64,000 nucleotides of DNA. Source: Dactylorhiza incarnata. Lineage: Eukaryota; Streptophyta; Magnoliopsida; Asparagales; Orchidaceae. The translations under genes were made by a program, and so were the position numbers. The notes below the pieces were generated by a model. It had not been told where the DNA came from and did no database searches. It saw only the letters and a program-made list of their open reading frames with translations. The stretch covers positions 7,688,001-7,752,000 of the forward strand of contig JAWHQI010000049.1 in assembly GCA_033032865.1 (NCBI GenBank), written 5' to 3'. Position 1 is the first letter of the stretch. The number at the start of each line of letters is the position of its first letter. Positions 1-10,684 of this stretch are shown here, one piece after another.

Positions 1-2460
1 ACCCGCTTTGGGCACTTTGAGTTCACGGTGATGCCGTTCGGTCTGTCTAATGCACCGTCGGTATTCATGGACTTAATGAACATGACGTTCCGAGAGTATT
101 TGGATCAATTTGTGATCGTCTTCATCGATGACATTTTGGTATACTCTCAGTCGAAAGAGGAGCATGTAGGGCATCTGCACGCAGTTCTGAGCACCTTGAG
201 GAGGAGTCAGCTATATGCCAAGTTCTCCAAGTGTGAGTTTTGGCTACCGTCAGTAGCATTCCTTGGTCATGTTGTTAGTGGAGAAGGAATTGCAGTTGAT
301 CCGTCGAAGATAGAAGCGATCCGAGCGTGGCCTTTGTTGAAAAACGTAGCGGAAGTCCGAAGTTTCTTAGGACTTGCCGACTATTATAGGCGCTTTGTGG
401 AAAACTTCTCGAGGATTGCACTCCCTCTCACTAAACTGACTAGGAAAGATCATAAGTTTGTTTGGTCGCCCGAGTGCGCACGAGATTTTGAAGAGCTGAA
501 GAGCCGTCTGACCACGGCGCCCATTCTATGCTCGCCATGTGGTACGGAAGGCTACGAAATTTATAGCGACGCCTCGGGGAGTGGCTTGGGTTGTGTCCTA
601 GTGCAGTTCGGAAAGGTAATTGCCTACGGCTCCCGGCAATTGAAGGTTCATGAGAGGAATTACCCGGTCCATGATTTGGAGCTAGCGGCCGTGGTATTTG
701 CTCTTAAGCTTTGGAGGCATTATTTGTATGGCGTGAAGATCGACATCTTTACCGACCACAAGAGCCTCAAGTACCTACTGGATCAAAGGGAGTTGAATAT
801 GCGTCAGAGGAGGTGGATGGAGTTCCTTGGGGACTACACCTTCGACATCAATTATATGCCTGGAAAGGGAAATGTAGTTGCGGACGCGTTGAGTCGTCGG
901 GCTCCCGCTCAAGCAAATTGGATTTTGATGCACGATGAGCGTCTAATCCGTGAGCTGGAAGAAATGGAGATCATTTGCGTTGATAGGAGAGCGTCTAATT
1001 CAGCATGCTTGAACTGGACGGAGGTTCAATACGACCTTGCCGACCGAGTTTGGCAGGCATTGGAGCTGGATGAGAGCATGAAACGCTATAAAGCGAAAAC
1101 CGTTGATGGGTTAAACGCTGATTTCTCCTTCGAAGATGGCCTTATGTGGGAAGAGGGCAGATTATGCGTCCCAAACATTGGCACTCTACGGGTGGAGTTG
1201 ATGTACGAGGCTCATCATACCAATTACTCGATCCACCCGGGGAGCACTAAAATGTATATGGATTTGAAGAAACTTTTCTGGTGGCCGGGTATGAAGAAAG
1301 ACATTTCCCTCTACGTGGCCAAGTGTAATACTTGCGCGTTGGTGAAGGCGGAATGTCAACGTCCCGGTGGATTTTTGAAGTCCTTGCCAATTCCGGAGTG
1401 GAAGTTTGATGATATCTCGATGGATTTCGTGCACAGATTGCCGAGATCACAACAGGGAAACGACGCCATCTGGGTGATCGTGGACCGACTGACGAAGGTA
1501 TCGCATTTTATTCCGAACCGGAAGGATGATTCTGTAGGAAAGCTAGCAAAGCTCTATGTTGATAGTATTGTGCGGCTGCACGGTGTCCCTCGTAGCATTG
1601 TCAGGGATCGTGACGGGCGTTTCACATCGAAAGATTGGAGGCTTATCCATGAACTGTTGGGCACTAAATTGAAATTCAGCACGGTCTTGCACCCGCAAAT
1701 GGATGGACAGACCGAGAGGACCAACAAGACTATGGAAGATATGCTCCGAATGTGCGCTCTAGATTTTGGAAAGAAGTGGGAAGATCATCTCTATATGATC
1801 GAGTTCGCCTACAATAATAGCTACCAAGCCAGTATACAGATGGCTCCCTTCGAGGCCCTCTAAGGTAGGAAGTGTCGTACGCCGTTGTCTTGGGTGGAAA
1901 CGGGCGATACTAAGCTATTAAAGCGAAAGGACATTGAGAAAGCAACTTCGACGATCCGATCTATACGTGAAAGGCTATTGATTGCCCAGGATAGGCAAGC
2001 AAAATATTACAACGCCAAGCATTGGAACCTAGAGTTCACCGTCGGTGACCGGGTTTACTTGAAGATCAAACCGTTCAAAGGGGTATCAAGGATCCGACGC
2101 TTGAAAAAGCTCAGTCCAAGGTACTTAGGACCGTTTGAGATCATGGAGCGTGTTGGTGATGCGGCTTATCGGCTTGCACTATCTGCAGAGCTGAGCGGTC
2201 TGCACGACGTGTTTCACATTTCAGTATTGAGGAAGGCAGTGCAAGAGCCTATTCATATCGTTGCGGTCGGCAAAGTGCCGGTTGATAGTGGGTTGTCGAC
2301 GAAAGTCAAGCCCTTACGCATCGAAGATACTGAAGTAAAGCAGTTGCGGAACAAGTCCATTCGGATGGTGAAAGTCCGGTGGGATAATTGCGGCCGAGAG
2401 GAGCTCTCTTGGGAGAGAGAGCAAACGATGCTTGCGGAGTACCCCGAGCTATTTCTCTGA
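1..2460 (+). pseudogene. pol: A pol fragment: reverse transcriptase, RNase H, integrase, chromodomain-like tail
   Basis: The frame is open from the first base. Reverse transcriptase shows [12 protein letters not shown] and the catalytic FIDDILVYS near residues 43-51. RNase H follows with acidic residues in YSDAS, HDLELA, FTDHKSL and VADALSR. Integrase has the N-terminal zinc motif ([10 protein letters not shown] to CNTC) and a DDE core: D in ISMDF, D in VRDRDGRF, E in GQTERT. The C-terminal end reads VKVRWDNCGREELSWERE, the chromodomain-like tail of Tekay-type chromoviruses. A single nonsense codon, TAA at 1861-1863 near the end of the integrase core, splits an otherwise continuous frame: the sequence before and after it is in the same phase. 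It is therefore a recent-looking but dead copy. The function would be replication and integration of the element's cDNA. Confidence 0.9.
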
Positions 2461-2508
2461 GGTAATATATATAACTGTAATTCATGTTATTACTGTTTTA
2501 TAAATTTC

Positions 2509-2538
2509 GGGACGAAATTCTTTTAAGGGGGGTGGAGT
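2509..2538 (+). promoter_or_regulatory. A polypurine tract and Tekay 3' hallmark
   Basis: The stretch reads TTTCGGGACGAAATTC followed by TTTTAAGGGGGG and a short spacer, directly before the TGTAACACCCC that opens the LTR. This is the usual junction of Tekay-type elements, where the purine tract primes plus-strand DNA synthesis. Confidence 0.8.
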
Positions 2539-4514
2539 TGTAACACCCCAAAAATCGTAGTTCAGCGAATTAGGCGGAGAGGTGGTGCAGCGCTCGGACT
2601 AGGCTGGAAATTTCATAGCAGCTCTTCGTGCACGACCACTGTCCCTCTTAGCGCACGACCAGTGATCGTGTGCCAGCGATCGTGCGTCAATTCGCAAGGA
2701 TTCAGAGTTCTGTTGCGGTATGTGCGCACGATCAGGGGAAGTGCTTGCGCACGACCACTGACCGTGCACTGATGCTCGTGCGCCCTGTTTATTCTACTCC
2801 GCGAAAATGAACGGAGATGGCTATCCGACTGTTCATTTAGGTTGGATTTGGATCCAACGGCTGGGGGCTTTGGCTGCAGGCTTTTAGGGCTTATGAGAGG
2901 AGATCAATCCTCATTATTTTGAGGGCCTTCTCTCTCCTAGGCTAGAGAAAGAAGAAGGAGGCAAGGAAGAAGAAGAGGAGATCCCGCCATTGACGGAGCT
3001 CCGGAGCTCCGTTTCGCGAACCGTTTCCAGATCTAGAGAGTGCAGCCCGGTGCGGTCGTTTCCCTCCGTATAGAATCTCGGATCCATGGTGAAGAAGAAC
3101 GCTCCTAGGGTAACGATTCTTCCTCCCGATATTTGGACTTGTCATTTGTCCTCTCCTTCATTTCTCTATGCTTGCATGAGGAATCCCTTTCACCAAATGG
3201 GTGAAGTGTAGGATTTCCTCAAGTTCTTCGGAACTCCGGGTAGATTGTGTCCGTCCCCGGCATATTGCATGTAGAAAATCCGGTAGTCGTGCAGATTTAG
3301 GCATTGTGTGTGAAGCCTATTCGTGGCCGTGAGCCCGAATCGGTGATGCTTGATTTGCGACGTTGCATTTAGGTTAAGCCTAGAATGCGTGCCGGAGAAT
3401 GACTCCGTGATATATGCGATAGTATTGCGGGATTTAAGCGTAGGCGTCTTGTGAAGATCCTAATGAAAGCCCCATGCTTTGCGAATGGTTGAATGCAAAC
3501 CTTCACCACTTGAATTGTTGAGGAGTGGTCTTGTACCTCCTTTTTGGTTACGTGTAAAGCCTAAGTCCTCTTGTAGGCTTGGGTGTTGTAACTTGCGTTT
3601 TGTGTAGCACTAGCAAGTGCTAAACCCTTATGGGCCGAGGTGATGTCATACCCGCATCGTGTGTTCAATCGATGACAAGAGCACGGGAATTGGCTGAACT
3701 GAACCCGTTTCCAGGTGCGGCGGTAGAGGTAATTGTCTCTTGTAAACCCGAACGACCTTGGGAGAGGTTGCGGAAGGCGTCTTGCCTAGACCGACCAATA
3801 GCTCTTTTCCCACCTAAGGCGATGGCCTTTATGGTGGAGTGTTTTGTGGAATTGATGTTGTTAGCCTCATGCGGTTGTTTATGCGGTTGTGGGGAACCTT
3901 CGGGTGAACCCAACCAACATCATGTGCATACCTAGGTTCCCTCCTTTTTGATGCTCAACCTAGAAGATTGATTGTGCTTGAAACCTCACCTTGTGTAGTT
4001 GCACTTTCTTTATATTAGTACTTGTGCTAGTATGGCTTGCTTGCAGGGTAGAAGCTCCGCCACCCCGAGAAAGGGGTGGGGTCGTTATAATTTGGTCAGC
4101 TGTGCTGACCGTTACTTTGTTTGCCACCGCTTGGTGGAATGTTCTTATGCAGGTGCAGGTGAGCCTAGTGGGAAATAGCGGGCGGTGGCCCTTTTGTTGA
4201 GTTGGCCCTTGAAGGCCAGCCTCCCTTTTCTTCTTTCTCATGTATTGCCGGCCTGCGTGCCGAAGTATGTTCTGAGTTTTGTACATTGGTGAATGTAAGG
4301 CCTTAAGGCCGTAACTCTATTTTATGGTTTCATTCCTATTATAGTGGACAGTTCTAAATGAAACGTTAAATCATTATGCTTCCGCTAGTGTTTAGTATAC
4401 TCTGTTGTAGTTCTTTATGTTTATCACCTTTTAACTCCTGGCTAGTGTGGTTTGTATGGCGTGGGGTCCCGGCCGGACCTACTGTTATACTATTCGTACT
4501 GGCAGGGTTTTACA
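2539..4514 (+). repeat. A 3' LTR (1,976 bp)
   Basis: The LTR starts with TGTAACACCCC just after the polypurine tract and ends with GGCAGGGTTTTACA. Its right half, including the GCGTGGGGTCC...GGACCTACT block near the end, matches the LTRs of element B in reverse orientation. The first 250 bp hold a cluster of CGCACGA/TCGTGCG words. Short open frames inside it (for example 3630-3935 and 3960-4286) have no protein features and are treated as chance. Confidence 0.8.
2625..2790 (+). repeat. A LTR cluster of CGCACGAC / GTCGTGCG words
   Basis: Within about 165 bp of the U3 region the words GCACGACCA, GATCGTG, GCGCACGAY and CTCGTGCG recur in both orientations. About 45 bp of it (TGCGCACGATCA ... GCGCACGACCACTG ... 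CCGTGC) is very similar to part of the unrelated C-type solo LTR near 47190-47235. Confidence 0.7.
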
Positions 4515-4526
4515 CTCCCCCTATTT
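4515..4526 (-). promoter_or_regulatory. D polypurine tract
   Basis: On the minus strand this reads AAATAGGGGGAG, the same tract as AATAGGGGGAGA before the 3' LTR of element E. Here the next base is the end of the LTR of element A instead of the expected TGTTGGG. Confidence 0.7.
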
Positions 4527-5029
4527 GAAGAAGGCAGAACATCCCCAATGCTAAGGTACATTAACAACAAAAACCATATCACAAAAATGATCTGTGTAGC
4601 ATATGCCCTATCTCCCTCTTTCTAACATCCTAAGCATAGGTTCTTACTTAGCATTGGCCCTTTCTCCACTTTTCTAGTTTCTTCAACTATTTATCCCATT
4701 AGGGATTGGGAGGCAACATCTATAGATCCCTTTGGATCAACTTATAGGTCAACCTATACATTCTTGGCATTTGCCATCTCCCCCTCAACCTGAGAAGGGA
4801 ATTTGCTCCCCCCTAATTGGAGAGCTATTTTCTGTAATAGCTGAACCTATTCAAATTGAACATCCCATCCTAGCTCCTGAATACTAAAGATAAAGGTACA
4901 TAGTACATATACCAATAGTAACAAACACAACATTATGATAAGAATATGAAATAACATTTAAATATTCAGTACAGATATTTCAAACAATTCAACTGATGAT
5001 TGTACATTGAATAATAAAAAATAAAAATT
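4527..5029 (-). other. D 3' non-coding region
   Basis: This AT-rich stretch between the env-like ORF and the polypurine tract has no coding signal I can support. It is the usual 3' untranslated part of a SIRE-like element. Confidence 0.5.
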
Positions 5030-7474
5030 TCAAGGCAGGTTCTTCTTAGATGGACCCTGGGAAGAGCATTCTCCATCTTTGGACTTTCTCTTCCTAACTT
5101 CAGCAGCAGCCTTGATCTTCTCCTTTACTTTGAAGTATAGAAGTGGCTTGGGAAGATATCTTGTGGGAATCCTTACAGGAGTTTCCCTTCTCACCATGTT
5201 TTCTTTGAGAATCCTTTCCCTTAAGGATTCCCTCTCAAGGTGCTTAATCCATTCAGCAGCTGAATAGACATGGTCAATGTCCTTCATTTGATTGCCATGG
5301 CTCACCCAGGTATTGACAACAATTGTGTCCAACTCCAGATTGTCATCTTCATGGAGTGGATCCTCTAATCTTTCCATTCTTTTCTGGGCCATATATTCTT
5401 CAGCAGTTTGAATGCCCTCTGCCCTTCTCCTCTGTGCTGCTCTCTCATCTTCAATCAGATTTGATTAACTTTGGAAGTCAAAGTCTTCATTTCTGCTTGG
5501 GTTCAAGATTGGAAGATTCAAAGCAATTCTTGTTCCTTGCAGTACTTTTAAGCTTGCGTCCCACTGATTATCAGTAACCTTTTTGACCATGGTTAGGATA
5601 TTTTCTTGAATAGCATTGGAAGCATTGTTGACCACTTCCACCACTTGCTTGCTGGCTTCTGCTTGATTGGAGAGTATCATCTTGTGGGTAGACTCCATGT
5701 TGTTATACAGCTTTATGTGAGCTCCTTTTAGCTTAGCATGTAGATTGGTAACCTTCTCCTCCCCTCTTTGCCATTCTCCATTATCTTCTTCTCTATTTCA
5801 GAGTGTTGATGTATTATGGATTGGGAGAGAGTTTGAAAAGTGCTATCCACATCATCCAAAATACTTTCCTTGACCTTGTCAATGTGGGTCATGACATGGC
5901 TGCTAGATGTGTTAGTCACTTGTGCCATCCTTGCAACTGCATTCCCCAGACATTTTTGTTTTTGTAAAGATGATTCTTTACATATGTGATGTCTTTGGTG
6001 GAGACCCCTTGATAATCAGCAATTTGCTTCAGTACAGTGTGCTGAGCAGCAACTGTGCCTTTGGCCATTTCAAACCATCTTGTCATTTGCAGGAGGATAT
6101 GATCTGATGCAGTTTTGACATCATTAACCTGGGTATTCAGCTCAGTCCTCACTGCAGCCACTCTTGACTCCATTCTTTGCTCACTGGCCTGGATCTCCTG
6201 AGTCAATGCAGCTCTTGTTGCATACAACTCATCCCTTATCTGAGCAGAGACATCATGGACCTTTTCAGCAACTATCTCTTTCATAGACAACATCTGACCC
6301 TCAATGAAAGATTTAATTGAGTTCAGTAGATCAGATGTGTCTAGCATAGTAGCTGGCCTTTCCTGGGCCACTTCTTTCTCCATTCCAGGTTCTGGTCTAT
6401 GCAGATCTTCAACATTTGGGTTGTGCTCCCTCTCACTAGCACCGCCACCAATTTCACCAAAGAGAGGGCTATGCTCCCCCTCACTTGGAGCATCCCTATA
6501 TGGAGAATTTTGTCTAGGAGAACCATGGATAGGTGAGTTCATTGGTTCATCTTCAGCGGGGGAATAGCTGGATCAGTATCAATCTTAGTTGGCTTAGTAG
6601 ACTCAACTCTTCCTTGGAGAGCACCATCTTCACCAGTCCTGGGGACGTCTTCTCCTTCTTCATCTTCCATGAACTCTTGAGGATCACTTTTCTTCTTGGA
6701 GGAATCAACACCTCCTTCTTCACTCTTCAGAGCTTTCTTCTTCTTCTCCTTCATCTCTGCCAACACAGAGGGTTGGCTCATGGGGAGAACCCTTGTGGAT
6801 CTATCTAGAGTCTTAATATCCAACCTTTTCAGGTAATGGATATTAATACCTTTGATTGAGGAGAATTCTCTAGGATATGCCTTCAGCAGGTAGAGAGAAA
6901 TGATCCTTCCTAGGTTAGGAGCCTGCAGGCATTGCTTAATCCTTTGGTACAGGACATTTCCCCAGCATGTCCTTTTCTTTAAAATGATCCTTACAATCAG
7001 CTCAAACATGGGTTGAGAGATTGTGTCACGTGAGCCTGGCTTGCACAGGAGTGCCTTTCCCACAATGTCACATAAAAACTTCCCTTTTTGATTGAAGAAT
7101 TTCTTCTTCAGTGATGAGGTCTGGGGAGCACTATATTCACACCACTTCAAGGCATGCTCCTTGTCTTCTTCAGATATTTCCTCTTCTTCCACTCTAGGAA
7201 GGTGTAGTACTTTTTCCAGTCTCTTAGGGGACAGTTTCACCCTAATTTCACCAACCTTAGATGTTAAGCCATCCATAGAAGACGACTGCTTGGCATTTGC
7301 AAAGAACTCTAGCACTTTTTGCTTGAATATCTGAGAGGGTTCAGACAGTAAGAAGTCTAGTCCAGCATCAGAAATCAACGATATAACACTCAAAATCACT
7401 GGTGAGGCATGGAGAAACCCATCCCTCACCAACTCACAACCTTCTTGCAATTCCTTCGCAATCTTGGGCGCCAT
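5030..7474 (-). pseudogene. D env-position ORF, broken
   Basis: I place the start at the ATG at 7474 (MAPKIAKELQEG), 107 bp after a TATA box. The first ~340 residues are globular, with a segment KVLEFFANAK...GEIRVKLSPKRLEKVLHLP resembling the conserved domain of plant retrotransposon extra ORFs. A Lys/Glu-rich stretch follows, then from about 6540 to 5920 a long heptad-rich region (for example IRDELYATRAALTQEIQASE) likely to form a coiled coil, and a basic C-terminal part ending near 5030. The frame shifts near 6540, 5930 and 5730, and there is an in-frame stop near 5465. SIRE-type elements carry an ORF at this position called envelope-like. I see no convincing signal peptide or transmembrane anchor, so an envelope role is not supported. 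Confidence 0.65.
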
Positions 7475-7580
7475 CTTAGTCGAATGAGAAAAACGAAGAC
7501 ACTGGGACGGAAGAGTAGAGGTTTCGTCTCGGCGGCTGGGGTGGTGCGTGAGAATGTGAAGGGTCATTTAATGTCGTCGA

Positions 7581-7780
7581 GGGTTTATATAGTTGGCCAG
7601 AGTGTTGACCTAATTGACTCAACGGTTCAGCTGAGACGGTTCAACTTATGCTTCAACCTCGGGTTGAATTCATCGATTATAGCTAATGTTTTAAGGAGTA
7701 AGTTCGTCGAACTGAGCTCGACATTTGTCGAACCCAGACTTTACCCAGATTTTAGGCGAAATTTGAAGCTTAGCTAATGC
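7581..7780 (-). promoter_or_regulatory. D candidate internal promoter before the env-like ORF
   Basis: On the minus strand a CTATATAAACCC box (7581-7592) lies 107 bp before the env-like ATG. Upstream of it are TTCGTCGAAC, TGTCGAAC and AGCTCGAC words like those in the D LTR. A 15-bp word, CGGTTCAGCTGAGAC on the plus strand, occurs at 7623-7637 and again inside the LTR at 12099-12113. This looks like a second copy of the U3 module. Function is inferred. Confidence 0.5.
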
Positions 7781-7859
7781 AGATTATACTGGTTAATTCT
7801 ATCATCCTATTTTAACACTATTATAGATAGTATTTGATGATAAATTCACAATAGAAATA

Positions 7860-7990
7860 CTTACCATGATGATTTAGTCCTCTGCTGATGTTGACTTTAT
7901 GAAGTCAACTTCCTTCTTTTCATGTGCCATGGGCACTCACTGTCCAAGTACCACTTATATATGAGGCTGGTACTTGAACTATCCTACAAA
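7860..7990 (-). pseudogene. D protease stub and pol deletion junction
   Basis: On the minus strand the sequence reads KWYLDSECPWHM, recognisably the Copia protease active-site segment (element E has WYLDSGCSMHM). Glu replaces the Gly of the DSG motif. Copia homology stops within a few codons and the next recognisable feature is the 5' region of the env-like ORF. The rest of pol has been removed. Confidence 0.7.
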
Positions 7991-7997
7991 ACAGAGT

Positions 7998-10538
7998 TTA
8001 ATATCCCTTAGGAACCCAAGGTGACTTGGGTCCTAGGTTCTTGTTAGCATGATCAAATGACCTAACTCTAGCTGCTCCCTTTACAGGAAGGCTCTTCTTT
8101 GCATTAGGTACATTGGGGTTGTACCAACAATCTATGGAAAAGTGTCCCACTTTACCACAGCACCAACATTCATGAATGTTGTATCTTCTCTTCTGAGCAT
8201 TTCTTGAGGATTGTGCAGCACAGTCCTCATGTTCAGGAATAGATGCAGCAGCATTCTTCCTGTTCCTCTCATCAATTATTTGACTGAATGTCATTCTGTG
8301 TACTGTCTTGATGCTCTTTGTCCTGATGGCATCAGCTTGCAATGACTTGGCAGCAATACAAGATTTGATGGCATCTGACACTGAGCACTCAGACATGTTT
8401 ACAGAATTGGCACTAGTCATGTTCTTGACAGATCCAACCTTAGAAGGGCTTGCCTTCTCATTCTTGGATGAAGTGGCTGAAGTACCAAAAACAAATGGTC
8501 CATGTTGGGGCATTTGAATTTCCTCATGGGGAGCCTTCATGGTACTCAATCACATTCCCTTTATTCCACTATATGAAGGAGCATTTTCCTTCCTATAGCA
8601 CCTCTCATTCTTCCAGTGACCAAAAATGCTTTCATGGTCATACCTGTTGGAGGGAAGTATCACCTTTTGAAAGGTGAGTTGAGGCTTAGCCTTCTCCTTG
8701 CTCTTAACTCCACTCCCTTCTCCTACTTCCATTTTCTTGAATCCTAGTCCTCTCCTATTGGTTTGAGAGGAGAAGGTGTCAATGATAGGAAGCACAGATC
8801 TGGGTTTGGAGAATTGAGCCACCAGGCTCTTCTCCTTCTCAAGCTTTTCCTCAAGGTCCTTGATGACCTTGTTCTTCAGGGAAATAATGCTTAATTACAC
8901 AATAGTTAACCCCTGTAAATGACTAATTTGTCTGCTCATCTGAGCCACCAGGGTGGTAGGTTCAGTGTTGACATCCTTAGTCACTTTGAGTGCAACAATT
9001 TCTTGGGCTTGCCTCTTGGCAAGCTTCTTGCTCTTCTTCAGAGCCTCCAAAAAAACACCATATTTATCAATCAATTGATTAAGTTCTTCCTCAGCTTCCA
9101 TGCCCCCTCCATCAATTGATGAAGGTGCAACAGATTCTGGTCTAGTCTCACAATCAGAGAATGAAGTGGAATGAGATAATACCTGAACCTTGTCAGAAGC
9201 TTTCTGACTCCCTTCCTCATCAGTGAAGTCCATAAGGCCTAGCTGAATAGTGTCTTCTTCATCCTCCTCTTCATCACTATCTCAGTGTGATAGAGGGGCC
9301 CTGATTCCAACCTTTGCAGCTGGATTGTCTTTATCCTCTTCTGCTGCATATAGCCTAATGTTGGCTTCTTCTTCATTGTCTGAACCTGATGTTGAAGGAT
9401 CAGACTCACTCCAGCTTCTTTCTTTCTTTGCTAGGAGTGACTTTTCTCCCTTCCTATCCTTGTGGTTATGATGCTTCGTTTCACCACTATCCTTTCTTTT
9501 GACTGGACAGTCAGCTATGACATGTCCAGGCTTGCTGCAACTATAACAGATTATATTATTAGTAGAATGTTTACTGGGTTTTGATTCATACCTGTCACCC
9601 TTTGGGTGCAGTCTTTCAGATTTGCTGCTGTTCTTTTTGTAGTGTGATGATGAGGAGGGCATGTTCCTCCATGACTTCCTCTTCATCATCTTCTTGAACT
9701 GCCTAGAGAAGGCAGCAAATTCTTCATCAGAGGAAGAGACTCCTGAGGTGCTTACTTCAGGTTCAGCTCTTCTCCTTGGAGGAGACACTATCCTCATCTT
9801 GCTTCTCTTGGAGCTGTCAGCTTTGAGAGCTACATAATTCTCCATTGTTTTTGCCTTTGAAGAGGTGTCCTCTTCCTTCCTTGCAGACAGCTGCATCTCA
9901 TAGGAAAGCAGATTCCCAAATAGAGTGTGAGTTGGGGTCTCACCAAGCTTGGCCACTTCCCTGATGGCACATATCTTTGTGTCCTAGTCTCTTGTGAGAG
10001 ATCTAAGGAACTTGTCATTCAGCTCATAGTTGGTGAAAGCCCTCTCATAGGTTCTCAGCTCATTGACTATTCTGAAGAACCTCTCATTGCACATGGGTAT
10101 GCTTTCCTGGCTCTGCTGTCTGAAGGCTTCATACTCTTGATTTAGGAGTGACTTCCTGTCATCCCTAACTTCAGCTATCCCTTCCATATATACTATCAGA
10201 GTATCCCACATTTCCTTGGCAGAAGTGCATTGTACCAAGTTTTGAAAGGTGGAATCATCAATAGCATTGACAATGATGTTCTGGGCCATCTTGTCCATGG
10301 TGAACAACTCAAGTTCATCCTTGGTCAGATCTTTGAATGGTTTGGCCACTCTTCTTGTTGGATCAATAGTGGATGCAGTGCGAAAGGTGAAAGGTCCTTC
10401 TTCAACTGTAATGAAGATCCTTGGATCAGATGCTTCCATAAACAACCTGATCCTTTGCTTCCATATGCCAAAATTCTCTTTGTTGCATATGGGCAAATTC
10501 ATGGACCTCATTTCCTTTTGCAATCCAGAGGAGGCCAT
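7998..10538 (-). pseudogene. gag: D gag polyprotein, one frame with four stops
   Basis: The start is the ATG at 10538 (MASSGLQKEMRS). Residues 1-200 form a UBN2-type Copia gag domain (NFGIWKQRIRLFM, AKEMWDTL, MCNERFFRIVNEL). A zinc knuckle, CYSCSKPGHVIADC, lies near 9540-9500, followed by a Ser/Glu-rich acidic stretch and a coiled region. A second knuckle, CWCCGKVGHFSIDC, lies near 8170-8125, and the end WVPKGY is the usual segment before protease. The whole 2.5 kb stays in one frame; only four nonsense codons break it (near 9985, 9283, 8896 and 8551). Gag would form the cytoplasmic particle that packages element RNA. Confidence 0.85.
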
Positions 10539-10605
10539 TGGGATTTGATTTGACTAAACCTTTTAGGATCTAGTAAGACTGTTAAGTCCTTTTTGACCAA
10601 CCTCC

Positions 10606-10616
10606 CTCTGATACCA
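10606..10616 (-). promoter_or_regulatory. D primer-binding site (tRNA-iMet)
   Basis: The minus strand reads TGGTATCAGAG, complementary to the 3' end of plant initiator-Met tRNA, two bases inside the end of the 5' LTR. It primes minus-strand synthesis. Confidence 0.9.
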
Positions 10617-10653
10617 CTTGAAAGAATATAAGGTTTGTAGTCTAAATCACCTA

Positions 10654-10655
<2 letters not shown>

Positions 10656-10684
<29 letters not shown>
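10656..10684. repeat. G29 homopolymer in the D LTR
   Basis: A run of 29 G on the plus strand within the conserved CTAGAG...GTGAATAG context. The equivalent place in the two E LTRs has 13 and 7 bases, so the length is clearly variable. Confidence 0.9.

Larger units (their letters stand above)
1..4514 (+). mobile_element. Element A: Tekay-like Ty3/Gypsy LTR retrotransposon, 3' half
   Basis: The window opens inside the reverse transcriptase of a Ty3/Gypsy element. RNase H, integrase, a polypurine tract and a complete 3' LTR follow in the order pol domains of Gypsy elements always take. The 5' LTR and gag lie to the left of the window. The protein and LTR are closely related to element B, which runs in the opposite direction. 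The right edge ends in TTTTACA and abuts CTCCC, which is the polypurine tract of element D read backwards, so A appears to be inserted into D. The target duplication cannot be checked because the left end is outside the window. Confidence 0.85.

Noticed and set aside
5030..7474. Env-like ORF of D as a true viral envelope gene
   Set aside because: No signal peptide, transmembrane anchor or fusion-type segment is visible; only position and lineage support the name.
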